Assembly: GCA_016182875.1 (NCBI GenBank)
Contig: JACPFQ010000002.1
Span: 1-52,435, forward strand
DNA length: 52,435 nucleotides
Direction: 5' to 3'
Source of the DNA: Candidatus Doudnabacteria bacterium
GTDB taxonomy: Bacteria; Patescibacteriota; Doudnabacteria; UBA920; O2-02-FULL-48-8
Shown: in pieces, positions 6,546-13,913 of the stretch
How positions within the stretch are numbered: position 1 is the first letter of the stretch
Layout: each line of letters opens with the position of its first letter
Notes under the pieces: generated by a model
The model's database searches: none
The model's input: only the letters and a program-made list of their open reading frames with translations
Told to the model about the DNA's origin: nothing
Translations under genes and position numbers: made by a program

Positions 6546-8999
6546 ATGAATGAAGGACTAAGCACAACTGAGGCCAAAAAACTGCTCCATGAATTGGGCC
6601 CCAATAGGCTTTCCGACGGCTCCCAATTCAGCTTCTACGGACTGCTATTTTCAGAGGTTTTTAGTTTCTTAAACATCCTCCTGATATTGGCCGGTTTTGT
6701 TGCGCTCGCCATCAAGGATATACTCGATGCGATTTTGATATTCGCAATTGTGCTGTTAAACAGCATGATGTCGTTTTGGCAGGAATACAAAGCCGAGCGG
6801 ACATTGGAAGAGCTCAAAAACTTAACTTACTCATACGTCAGAGTGATTAGAAACGGAAAGGCCGTGCCGCTCAACAGCGAGGAGTTGGTGCCAGGTGACA
6901 TCGTTTATCTGGAAATCGGCGACAAAGTTCCGGCGGACGGCTTGGTGCTTGAATCTCTTAATCTGGAAGTAAACGAATCGGCTCTGACCGGCGAGGCGCT
7001 GCCCGTATACAAGCTGCCTTCGGATATCGAGAAAAATCAGGTTTTCGGGGGGACTTTGGTTGTGGCCGGGCACGGTAAAATCAAAATCAGCGCCACGGGT
7101 ACCCAAACCAGATTCGGCCGCATTGCGCAAACCCTCGAATCAATGAGGGAAACCGAAACTCCGCTGCAGCTGCAGATCAAACATTTAACTTTAAACGTCG
7201 CCTTAATTGCCATTGTGGCCAGCGTTCTAATTTATATCACGGGCATTTCCCTGGGACATAAGCAAATCGACATGTTTTTGGTGGGGGTCAGCACTGCGGT
7301 TGCGGCTATTCCTGAGGGCTTGCCGGCGATAATCCTGATAACGCTGGCGGTGGGCGTCAAGCGAATGGCGCTGCGCAAAGCGGTCGTGCGAAAAATGGTC
7401 GCGGTGGAGGCGCTCGGCTCAATCAACGTCATAGCAACGGACAAAACCGGAACGTTGACGAGCGGCGAGATGAAAGTTCAGAAGCTGTGGTTTGATGGAA
7501 AACTGCTCGGTCCGGAAGAATTCAAGCACACCCTCAAGTCCAACGCCGCGGCAAATAAATTATTGGATGCCCTCATCTTTCCCACCACAGCCAGCCTTGC
7601 GTATAAATTTGACCACGGCACCAAGGCGGTACTCGGCGACTCGACTGAAGGAGCGCTCCTGATACTCGCGCAATCGCTGGGCATCAATTACGAAGTCCAT
7701 AAACAGCAGGCCAAATTGGTGGAAGAGTTCGGCTTTGACCAAAAACGAAAAACCATGAGCGTTATTGTGGAGCGCGACAACGGGCTGGAGGCCTTTATTA
7801 AGGCTTCTCCGGAATATACCGTCCAGTACTCCACGAGAATTCTCCAGGATGGAAAAATCAGGATTCTGAACGAGAACGATAAGCAGCAGCTGACCAAACA
7901 ATTCGAAAATCTTGGAAAAAACGGATACCGTATTTTGGGATTCGCTTATCGAAACAACATAAACCGGAGCCCCCGCTACGTCAGGGCCGAGGTTGAATCC
8001 GACCTGGTTTTCCTGGGTTTCGCCTGTATTTCCGATCCTATCCGGCCGGAAGCAGTGGAAGCCATCAGGCTCGCGTCAAAAGCGGGAATAAGAACCATTA
8101 TGGTTACCGGCGACAATCAGCTCACAGCCATGTCAGTTGCCCGCCAGCTGGGGCTTGCTGCCGAGGGAGATGAAGTCATAACCGGACAAGACCTGGAAAA
8201 AATCAGCGATGAGGAACTGCAGTCAGTCATCTGGAAAGTCAAGATTTTTGCCAGGACGAATCCCGAAGACAAGCTAAGGATCGTTAAAGCGCTTCAAACC
8301 GCAGGCGCCGCCGTGGCCGTGACCGGAGACGGCGTCAATGACGCCTTGGCGCTTAAGCAGGCCGAAATCGGAGTTGCCATGGGCAAAAAAGGAACCGACG
8401 TCGCCAAAGAGGCTGCCGACATAGTTATTACCGACGATAATTATTCAAGCATTGTCAGGGCTGTTGAAGAAGGCCGCACCATCTATGACAATGTCCTGAA
8501 ATCGATCCGCTATTTGATTTCGACCAACATTTCCGAGCTCGCCACCATTCTTATGGCTCTGCTTATAGGCTTGCCTCTGCCGCTGGTGCCGGCTCAGATT
8601 TTATGGATAAATTTAATTTCCGACGGCCTGCCGGCGATAGCGCTTGCGTTGGACCCAAAAGATCCGGACGCCATGCGCCGCCCTCCGAGAAGCAAGGAGC
8701 ATCGCCTGCTCGACTTGGCTTCATTTGCTCTGCTGCTTTTATACGGACTGATAATAGCGGTCATTGCGCTGGCCGCATACTGGCAAATCCTAAAGACCAC
8801 CGGAAATGTGGTGCTGGCCCGAACGTGGACCTTTACTATTCTCATTCTCTTACAGCTGCTGATGGCCTTCATCATCCGCCGCAATTCCCACACCAACTAC
8901 AAGCTGATTCTGGCCGCAGTTTTTACGGTTGGCATTCAATTCCTGATTCTCATCAACCCAATCTTCTATCCCCTGTTCAAGATTCAAAAGCCATGGTAG
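6546..8999 (+). CDS. P-type (P2A, Ca2+-ATPase-like) cation-transporting ATPase
   Basis: 817-aa membrane pump. Order of motifs: actuator TGEALP (about 148), PEGLPAI in TM4, phosphorylated Asp299 in DKTGTLT, a nucleotide-binding domain, TGDGVND hinge, then C-terminal TM segments. The SERCA-type ion residues can be matched: Glu in PEGLP (TM4), Asn and Glu in TNISELA (TM5), Asn and Asp in WINLISDGLP (TM6, with Ser for Thr). The LDPKDPDAMRRPPR tail is typical of bacterial Ca2+-ATPases. Ca2+ export is therefore likely; Mn2+ is an alternative. It is last in the def-fmt operon and followed by a terminator. Confidence 0.94.
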   Translation: MNEGLSTTEAKKLLHELGPNRLSDGSQFSFYGLLFSEVFSFLNILLILAGFVALAIKDILDAILIFAIVLLNSMMSFWQEYKAERTLEELKNLTYSYVRVIRNGKAVPLNSEELVPGDIVYLEIGDKVPADGLVLESLNLEVNESALTGEALPVYKLPSDIEKNQVFGGTLVVAGHGKIKISATGTQTRFGRIAQTLESMRETETPLQLQIKHLTLNVALIAIVASVLIYITGISLGHKQIDMFLVGVSTAVAAIPEGLPAIILITLAVGVKRMALRKAVVRKMVAVEALGSINVIATDKTGTLTSGEMKVQKLWFDGKLLGPEEFKHTLKSNAAANKLLDALIFPTTASLAYKFDHGTKAVLGDSTEGALLILAQSLGINYEVHKQQAKLVEEFGFDQKRKTMSVIVERDNGLEAFIKASPEYTVQYSTRILQDGKIRILNENDKQQLTKQFENLGKNGYRILGFAYRNNINRSPRYVRAEVESDLVFLGFACISDPIRPEAVEAIRLASKAGIRTIMVTGDNQLTAMSVARQLGLAAEGDEVITGQDLEKISDEELQSVIWKVKIFARTNPEDKLRIVKALQTAGAAVAVTGDGVNDALALKQAEIGVAMGKKGTDVAKEAADIVITDDNYSSIVRAVEEGRTIYDNVLKSIRYLISTNISELATILMALLIGLPLPLVPAQILWINLISDGLPAIALALDPKDPDAMRRPPRSKEHRLLDLASFALLLLYGLIIAVIALAAYWQILKTTGNVVLARTWTFTILILLQLLMAFIIRRNSHTNYKLILAAVFTVGIQFLILINPIFYPLFKIQKPW

Positions 9000-9000
9000 A

Positions 9001-9031
9001 AAAAACCCCCGCAACGCGGGGGTTAAATTTT
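9001..9031 (+). terminator. Intrinsic terminator after the P-type ATPase
   Basis: CCCCCGC-aac-GCGGGGG stem (9006-9022) two bases beyond the stop region, flanked by A5 upstream and a T-rich tract downstream. It may work in both directions. Confidence 0.8.
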
Positions 9032-9060
9032 GATTTTTGACTTTTGAATTTTGAATTTGC
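9026..9060. repeat. AT-rich dispersed micro-repeat (TTTTGACTTTTGAATT type)
   Basis: A low-complexity run built from TTTGA/TTTGAAT units between convergent genes. A close relative lies in frame inside mnmA (24236-24297). Confidence 0.6.
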
Positions 9061-9062
9061 AA

Positions 9063-9473
9063 TCACATTTGCCCGCCCATTCCAGCCGAACTGCCCATGC
9101 TCATCGAGCCTTTGCCCCATGAAGCATAAAGCGCCCAAGCGCCTACCACGAGGTGAAGAAGTGAATCAGCAGGGTTCTCGAGGTTTGCTCCCAAGAAGCT
9201 GGTCGAGATTAAGAGGCTGTAAAGTCCTATCAAAACTCCGACTACGCCCAAAACCATGACGAGCGGCCTTTGAGCCGGGGCTGGGAAGGTATATGCCGCC
9301 ACGAGGCCGACAACGCCGAGCACCAAGTGCGCCCAGTTTTCGCCGTTATCAAACCACCATGCCTTTCCGAAAATGCTTTGCTCTGCAGTCGGTCCGATAA
9401 CGCCAAAGAAACCCAAAAGCCCTACGAGAACAAGCACTGCTCCCCCGACCACTAAAAATTGCTTAGGATTCAA
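9063..9473 (-). CDS. DUF4383-like small membrane protein
   Basis: 136 aa with four hydrophobic segments (about 6-25, 45-65, 70-90, 105-122) and a Gly/Met/Ser-rich tail (MSMGSSAGMGGQM). The NWAHLVLGVVGL and NPADSLLHLVVGAWAL stretches resemble the DUF4383 family of bacterial membrane proteins of unknown function. Start is TTG at 9473, supported by a strong AAGGGGGTGA site 6-8 nt upstream, the same leader sequence as before the EF-Tu-like gene at 20033. A monocistronic unit. Confidence 0.75.
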   Translation of the reverse strand: MNPKQFLVVGGAVLVLVGLLGFFGVIGPTAEQSIFGKAWWFDNGENWAHLVLGVVGLVAAYTFPAPAQRPLVMVLGVVGVLIGLYSLLISTSFLGANLENPADSLLHLVVGAWALYASWGKGSMSMGSSAGMGGQM

Positions 9474-9629
9474 TTTGTTTCACCCCCTTCCAGCATTGTC
9501 TATCTATTACTACTTTTGCTTGGGTTTATTTTAGAATAGGGCTGCTTTTTAGGCAAAAAAGTTATCAACAGCAGAGTTCGTAAAGTACTAAGTTAAAAGT
9601 TCTAAGTTTAGACTTTATGAACTTAGAAC

Positions 9630-10841
9630 TCAGAACTTAGAACTAATCTTATAAATCACTCCAGCTTTGTCGTCAGAAACATATAAATCTCCGTCATGAA
9701 AAACGGCGTCTACCGGGCGGCCGAGGGCAGTTCCTCCTTGCAGCCATCCGGTGATAAAATCCTCAATGCCTTGATAATTTCCTTCATCGTCGAATTTAAT
9801 TCGAACGAGCTTATAGCCTGTCGGCGTTGAGCGATTCCACGAGCCGTGAAAAGCTACTATCAAGTCGTTCTCCCAATCATTCGGTCCAAATCCTTTGGGT
9901 ACAAATGCCAGACCTAATGGAGCGGAATGCGCCTGCATTTCGACGTGAGCGGGAGCTTTGCCGCCGCACTCTTTGCCAAACGGGTCGGGAGTGTTTTTGC
10001 CGTAACACGTCGGCCAGCCATAATCCCTACCCTCTTCGATTATGTTGATTTCTTCCGGCGGGATATCGTCGCCGAGTAAATCGCGGCCCATGTCGGTCCC
10101 CCACATTCTGCCATCTTTGTCCCAGGTGAAAAAAACCGTATTGCGCAGTCCCTTGGCGAAAAGTTTGAAGTCCGAACCGTCGGAATTCATGGAATAAATC
10201 GCAGCTCGTCTGGAATCGGATTCGTTGCATACATTGCAAGATGATCCTATGGATACAAAAAGTTTATCCGGTCTAAGATCGGGGTTGAAAATATCTCGGT
10301 CCCTTGGTTCAAACCCTATCGTTCTAGTAAAATGCCCTCCGCCTTCCGTCGGTAGGTCAGCGATCTTTGTCAATTTACTGTTATCCCAAAATATAGAACC
10401 TCGGGATATTTTGTTCTCTTCCGCGATATAGATAACATTATCATCACCGTTTATCTGAAATGTCAATCCATGCGGTTTACTAAGACTGGCATAAATATCT
10501 TTCTGGCTTACCAAATTCCCATCACGGTCCTTTTGTACTTCTGTTACTATTCCCTGCTGGGTGCGACTTACCCATAAATCTCCTGTGCCATCAAAAGCTA
10601 GGACGCGCGCTCCTGAGAGATTCTCGGCGAAAATTTCGATGGAAAACCCGTCTGGCAATTTAAGTGGCATGCCGGTTTTGTTCTCGCCGGGCTTGGGAAT
10701 AAGCTCAGCAATATCCTGCTTGGGCTCATTGATCGCCGGTCCCACCCCCCTCAAGTTTTTCCAGTAAAAATTAATGCCCCAAATCAAAACAAGCCCTAAG
10801 ATTACGAGTACTACATTACGATATAGTATTTTAGTATTCAT
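9630..10841 (-). CDS. Glucose/sorbosone dehydrogenase-like (GSDH) protein
   Basis: 403 aa with one N-terminal membrane anchor (about 6-26) and a periplasm-side six-bladed beta-propeller of the PQQ-dependent sugar dehydrogenase type. Supporting blocks are LPDGFSIEIFAENLSGARVLAF, the FTRTIGF segment, SCNVCNESDSRRAAIY (a CxxC not universal in the family), GRDYGWPTCYG and HGSWNRSTPTGYKLV. Whether PQQ is bound is unknown and no pqq genes are in view. The ATG at 10841 overlaps the stop of the MBL gene (ATGA), which decides the start over an upstream TTG. Confidence 0.88.
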   Translation of the reverse strand: MNTKILYRNVVLVILGLVLIWGINFYWKNLRGVGPAINEPKQDIAELIPKPGENKTGMPLKLPDGFSIEIFAENLSGARVLAFDGTGDLWVSRTQQGIVTEVQKDRDGNLVSQKDIYASLSKPHGLTFQINGDDNVIYIAEENKISRGSIFWDNSKLTKIADLPTEGGGHFTRTIGFEPRDRDIFNPDLRPDKLFVSIGSSCNVCNESDSRRAAIYSMNSDGSDFKLFAKGLRNTVFFTWDKDGRMWGTDMGRDLLGDDIPPEEINIIEEGRDYGWPTCYGKNTPDPFGKECGGKAPAHVEMQAHSAPLGLAFVPKGFGPNDWENDLIVAFHGSWNRSTPTGYKLVRIKFDDEGNYQGIEDFITGWLQGGTALGRPVDAVFHDGDLYVSDDKAGVIYKISSKF

Positions 10842-11479
10842 ATTTCGAGCCAATTTTGTTCCCGCAGATCATTGAACTCAATCCCAACCTTAGGTAGCAA
10901 CATTTTCGGCAGAGCATGATGTCCGGTGAACATATTTATGTTAATCATGGCATCGTGGACCGGGAACGCGATCTTCGGCTTGATTTCCTTGGCATAATCA
11001 AGTGATTCAGAAATTTTGAGCCAGGGACCGGCCACTGGCAGGGCTAAAATTTCGACGTCTTTTTTTGGATTAAAAAGGTTGTCTCCGGGGTAGAAGAATC
11101 TGTCGCCAATCATAAACCCGGTATTTTGCACCTGCCCATATTCCTCGTAAATAACCGCATGCTTTTCGCCACGCCCTTCCAGGTTGATTCCCTTGAACTT
11201 ATCAGCCTGTCCATGCTCCAAAAGCCGGAAGCTTACACCTGATTCTGACAAAATTCTCCCCACCGCGCTATTGGTCCAAATTACAGCATCAGGACTGTTT
11301 TGCAAAATCATCTTGACCGAATCAATGTGCAAATGGTCAGGATGCTCATGGGTAATCAAAATTAGGTCGATATTTTTGACCTCGTTCTGAGCCGTACTCC
11401 AAGCGCCCGGGTCAGTAAGAATCCTGACCCCATTCTCTTCGATAAGCAAACAGCAGTGCCCAAGTTTGGTTATTCTCAT
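10838..11479 (-). CDS. MBL-fold metal-dependent hydrolase (UlaG-like)
   Basis: 213 aa metallo-beta-lactamase-fold hydrolase. The metal motif is THEHPDHLHID (HxHxDH), preceded by the N-terminal ITKLGHCCLLIEENGVRILTDP typical of the UlaG/L-ascorbate-6-P-lactonase-like group; later ligands are the Asp in FYPGDNLF and His in FPVHDAMI. Substrate cannot be assigned. It lies 4 nt after the pterin dehydratase gene and overlaps the GSDH gene by 4 nt. Confidence 0.9.
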   Translation of the reverse strand: MRITKLGHCCLLIEENGVRILTDPGAWSTAQNEVKNIDLILITHEHPDHLHIDSVKMILQNSPDAVIWTNSAVGRILSESGVSFRLLEHGQADKFKGINLEGRGEKHAVIYEEYGQVQNTGFMIGDRFFYPGDNLFNPKKDVEILALPVAGPWLKISESLDYAKEIKPKIAFPVHDAMININMFTGHHALPKMLLPKVGIEFNDLREQNWLEI

Positions 11480-11483
11480 GGAT

Positions 11484-11810
11484 TTATTCTAACATATCGA
11501 TTTTAGCGGCAAGAATGAAGTCATTCTCGGAAAGCCCGCCTATGGCATGGGTCCAAAGCTCGACTTTGACCCGGCTGTAAGCAACGAACATGTCCGGATG
11601 ATGCCCCTCTTCCTGGGCGAGCAGAGCGACCTTGTTTACAAATCCCATGGTCTCCACGAAATTTTTGAACTTGAACTCCTTCCAGATTTTTTTGTCGTCA
11701 CTGTACCAGGACTTAACCTGGGTTAAGTATTTTTTGACCTCATCCGGCGCCATGGGCGGCATGCCAGATTCGCACGGCACGCATTTACGATGCGTTAGTT
11801 TGGTATTCAT
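11484..11810 (-). CDS. 4a-hydroxytetrahydrobiopterin dehydratase (PCD/DCoH family)
   Basis: 108 aa, whole-length match to the pterin-4a-carbinolamine dehydratase fold. Signature EGHHPDMFVAYSRVKVELWTH contains the catalytic His pair, followed by the conserved GGLSENDFILAAKID end. No aromatic amino-acid hydroxylase is nearby, so the real substrate may be another pterin (for example in molybdopterin metabolism, as proposed for other bacteria). First gene downstream of a structured intergenic element (11827-11944), whose edge is 16 nt from the ATG; no Shine-Dalgarno is visible. Confidence 0.93.
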   Translation of the reverse strand: MNTKLTHRKCVPCESGMPPMAPDEVKKYLTQVKSWYSDDKKIWKEFKFKNFVETMGFVNKVALLAQEEGHHPDMFVAYSRVKVELWTHAIGGLSENDFILAAKIDMLE

Positions 11811-11826
11811 AAAAATTCATGGGCGA

Positions 11827-11944
11827 GGACTAGTCGCAAAAACCAGCTTTCGCAGGGCCGCTCATCGGCCCGAGAACGCAGGTCGCAAAATTTGTGGCTT
11901 GATGCCCAAATTTTGACGACCGGTAGTTTTTGCCGATCTAGTCC
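11827..11944 (-). ncRNA. Structured intergenic element, copy 1 of 3
   Basis: Outer stem GGACTAG/CTAGTCC plus a CGCAAAAAC/GTTTTTGC continuation, enclosing two hairpins: GGGCCG-CTCAT-CGGCCC, and a longer one closing GGTCG/CGACC over CAAAATTT/AAATTTTG. The core (TTCGCAG, GAACGCAGGTCGCAAAAT, TTTTGACGACCGGTAG) recurs at 18620-18752 and 44370-44465. In minus-strand sense it begins 3 nt after the ABC permease stop and ends 16 nt before the next ATG. It could be a structured RNA or a mobile palindrome. Confidence 0.7.
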
Positions 11945-11947
11945 GAG

Positions 11948-12730
11948 CTAATAAGTATTAATTAAGCCTCTGTCGAGTGCTTTTCTGAAACTGCTTCTAA
12001 TATATACTATCGACAAGCTAAGATAAAACAAATTCAAAAGCAAGCTGATCCAAAATTTGTTCGGATCAAAATGCCCAGTATGAATAACCTCCCGCAAGCC
12101 TTCAAAAACATAACTCGTCGGAAGAATCGCGGCAACCTTTTGCGCCCACACCGGCAGAAAAGTCACTGGATAGTAAATGGCCGAAAAAGGGGCAAACAGC
12201 GACGTGAAGGTCCAAGCCATAAACTGAATTTTGGTCCCGTACCGGAAAACTATCCCGGCAATGAAAAATCCCATGAACCAGCCAGTCAGCATAAGCGAAA
12301 AGATGAACGGAATAAGATAAAAGCCATAGCTGAACACGGCTATTTTATACAAAAACAATGCGACCAAGCCAGTGAAAACGAAACCCAACAAGCCCTTGAT
12401 AATCCCGTTGACGACCACCGCAATCAGCCATTCGCTAAGCCTAAGCGGAGAAACAAAAATATTCACCAAGTTATGGCTCCAATATTCTTCCAGCAGGTTG
12501 ACCGAGACTTCGCCCTGAGTTCTGAAAATAATATGGTAAAAAATGATTCCCGAAATAATGATATTAATAATCAGCAAGTTGCCGGCCAAGCCCTCGACGT
12601 ACAAACCAGTCAACCCCCAAACAAACAAGTCAATCGTCGGCCAGTAGAAAGTGTCTGCGGCCCGGTCCGGGTTTCGAAACAATAGATAACTATAGCGCAA
12701 GATTATCGCGTAAACTCTCGACCAGCTCAT
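11948..12730 (-). CDS. ABC-2 type transporter permease
   Basis: 260 aa with about six membrane segments, starting RVYAIILRYSYLLFRNPDRAADTFYWPTID and with a central conserved stretch around MAWTFTSLFAPFSAIYYPVTFLP, both typical of ABC-2 (drug/polysaccharide/daunorubicin-type) permeases. The ATG overlaps the stop of the ATPase gene by 4 nt, so the two form one exporter. Substrate unknown. Confidence 0.92.
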   Translation of the reverse strand: MSWSRVYAIILRYSYLLFRNPDRAADTFYWPTIDLFVWGLTGLYVEGLAGNLLIINIIISGIIFYHIIFRTQGEVSVNLLEEYWSHNLVNIFVSPLRLSEWLIAVVVNGIIKGLLGFVFTGLVALFLYKIAVFSYGFYLIPFIFSLMLTGWFMGFFIAGIVFRYGTKIQFMAWTFTSLFAPFSAIYYPVTFLPVWAQKVAAILPTSYVFEGLREVIHTGHFDPNKFWISLLLNLFYLSLSIVYIRSSFRKALDRGLINTY

Positions 12731-13647
12731 TCCTTGCCTCCTTTTGCCTTCTCCAAGAAGAAATCCTCCAGCGACGGCCGCTCAATGCTGATCTCGTCAT
12801 AGCTGATTCCGGATTCGCTTAGATTCTTCAAAAACGCGGGAATTTCTCTTTCTTTTATATCAATGATAACGTAGCGGCCGTCCTGCGTGTACGTCAATCC
12901 ATTCGCTTTACAGTACTCAAATAGTCTCGGCTGGATTGCAGTTACAACCAGCAGGCGCACATGCGAGATTTCAATTGTCTTCGCCAAATTCTCCGGGGTG
13001 TCGTCGGCGATTATTCTGCCGCGGTTGATGAAAACCACCCGATCGCAAAGCTCTTCGACTTCGGCCATATTATGGGACGTAATGATGATGGAAATCTGAA
13101 ATTGCTTGCGCTCGTTGGCCAAAAATTCCCTGATGTAGGCCGCGACTTCCGGATCCAGAGAAGCCGTGGGCTCGTCCAATAACAAAACTTTGGGGAAATT
13201 TATAAGGGCCTTGGCAATGTTCAGCCTGGTTGTCTGCCCCGCGGAAAGATGCCGAACTTCCTTGTTCAAAAGCGCTTCCAGCTGAAACGTCTTTACGATT
13301 TTATCAATTCGCGATTTTCTGTCATCTATCCGATAAAGATACGAAATAAAATTCAAGTTCTGTTTAACGGTCAAAAGCCAGGGCAGTTTGGTGTAGGCTG
13401 AGGAGAAATTCAGCTGTTCCAAAATCTCCGAGCGGTGTTTGTGAAAATCCCTACCAAAGTAGCTGACGCTTCCGCTCGTGGCCGTGGTCAGCCCCAACAA
13501 CATCTGGAGGGTGGTGGTTTTGCCCGCGCCGTTGGGTCCGAGCAAACCCAAAATTTCCCCTTCTTTGAGCTCGAAGGAGATATTGTCGACGGCCGTAAAT
13601 CTGCCGAATTTCTTCGTTAGATTTTTTACTTCCAAGATGTAATTCAT
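12727..13647 (-). CDS. ABC transporter ATP-binding protein
   Basis: 306 aa. Walker A GPNGAGKTT (about 38-46), signature LSAGQTTRLNIAKAL (variant of LSGGQ), Walker B VLLLDEPTASLDP, switch His in ITSHNM. The C-terminal 80-residue extension (YVIIDIKEREIPAFL) is of the DrrA/CcmA-like type. It pairs with the permease immediately downstream (4-nt overlap) and is itself coupled by 4 nt to acyP upstream. Confidence 0.96.
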   Translation of the reverse strand: MNYILEVKNLTKKFGRFTAVDNISFELKEGEILGLLGPNGAGKTTTLQMLLGLTTATSGSVSYFGRDFHKHRSEILEQLNFSSAYTKLPWLLTVKQNLNFISYLYRIDDRKSRIDKIVKTFQLEALLNKEVRHLSAGQTTRLNIAKALINFPKVLLLDEPTASLDPEVAAYIREFLANERKQFQISIIITSHNMAEVEELCDRVVFINRGRIIADDTPENLAKTIEISHVRLLVVTAIQPRLFEYCKANGLTYTQDGRYVIIDIKEREIPAFLKNLSESGISYDEISIERPSLEDFFLEKAKGGKE

Positions 13648-13913
13648 GCTCTCTGGAAATCATTATACCCTTTTAGCTCCCGCTCCGAAACCTCGACTCT
13701 ATCAACGCGGGCATGCTTCGGCCCAACCCGGCACCATTCCACGAATCGATCTAAGGCTTCATCGCTTCCTTCCGCTTCGATAAAAACCGTGCCGTCCGAT
13801 TCATTGCGGGCAAAGCCGGTTACTCCAAGCTCTGAGGCTTTTTCCCTGGCATACAGCCTGAAATTCACCCCAACCACATCGCCAAAAATTCTAATGTTAT
13901 AATGTTTAAGCAT
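13644..13913 (-). CDS. acyP: Acylphosphatase
   Basis: 89 aa, normal for the family, hydrolysing acyl phosphates. The substrate-loop Arg is in VVGVNFRLYAR (usual consensus VQGVGFR) and the catalytic Asn in FARNESDGTVFIEAEG. Both key residues are present although the loop differs from consensus (VG for QG, N for G). Start ATG 13913-13911 directly abuts the ATG of the divergent gene at 13914. Its own promoter must lie inside that gene; none is clear. Confidence 0.92.
   Translation of the reverse strand: MLKHYNIRIFGDVVGVNFRLYAREKASELGVTGFARNESDGTVFIEAEGSDEALDRFVEWCRVGPKHARVDRVEVSERELKGYNDFQRA
13895..13903 (+). promoter_or_regulatory. Extended -10 promoter inside acyP, leaderless
   Basis: TG-T-TATAAT (13895-13903), ten bases upstream of the ATG at 13914. 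Expected +1 is about 13910. The -35 region is poor, as usual for extended -10 promoters. It lies entirely in acyP coding sequence. Confidence 0.5.

Noticed and set aside
11860-11890. GATGAG...CGAAA on the minus strand of the structured element, recalling the hammerhead ribozyme core
   Set aside because: The GATGAG is in a hairpin loop and is not kept in copy 3; the catalytic layout does not fit.
11827-11944. Integron attC site
   Set aside because: No RYYYAAC/GTTRRRY ends and no integrase in the window.
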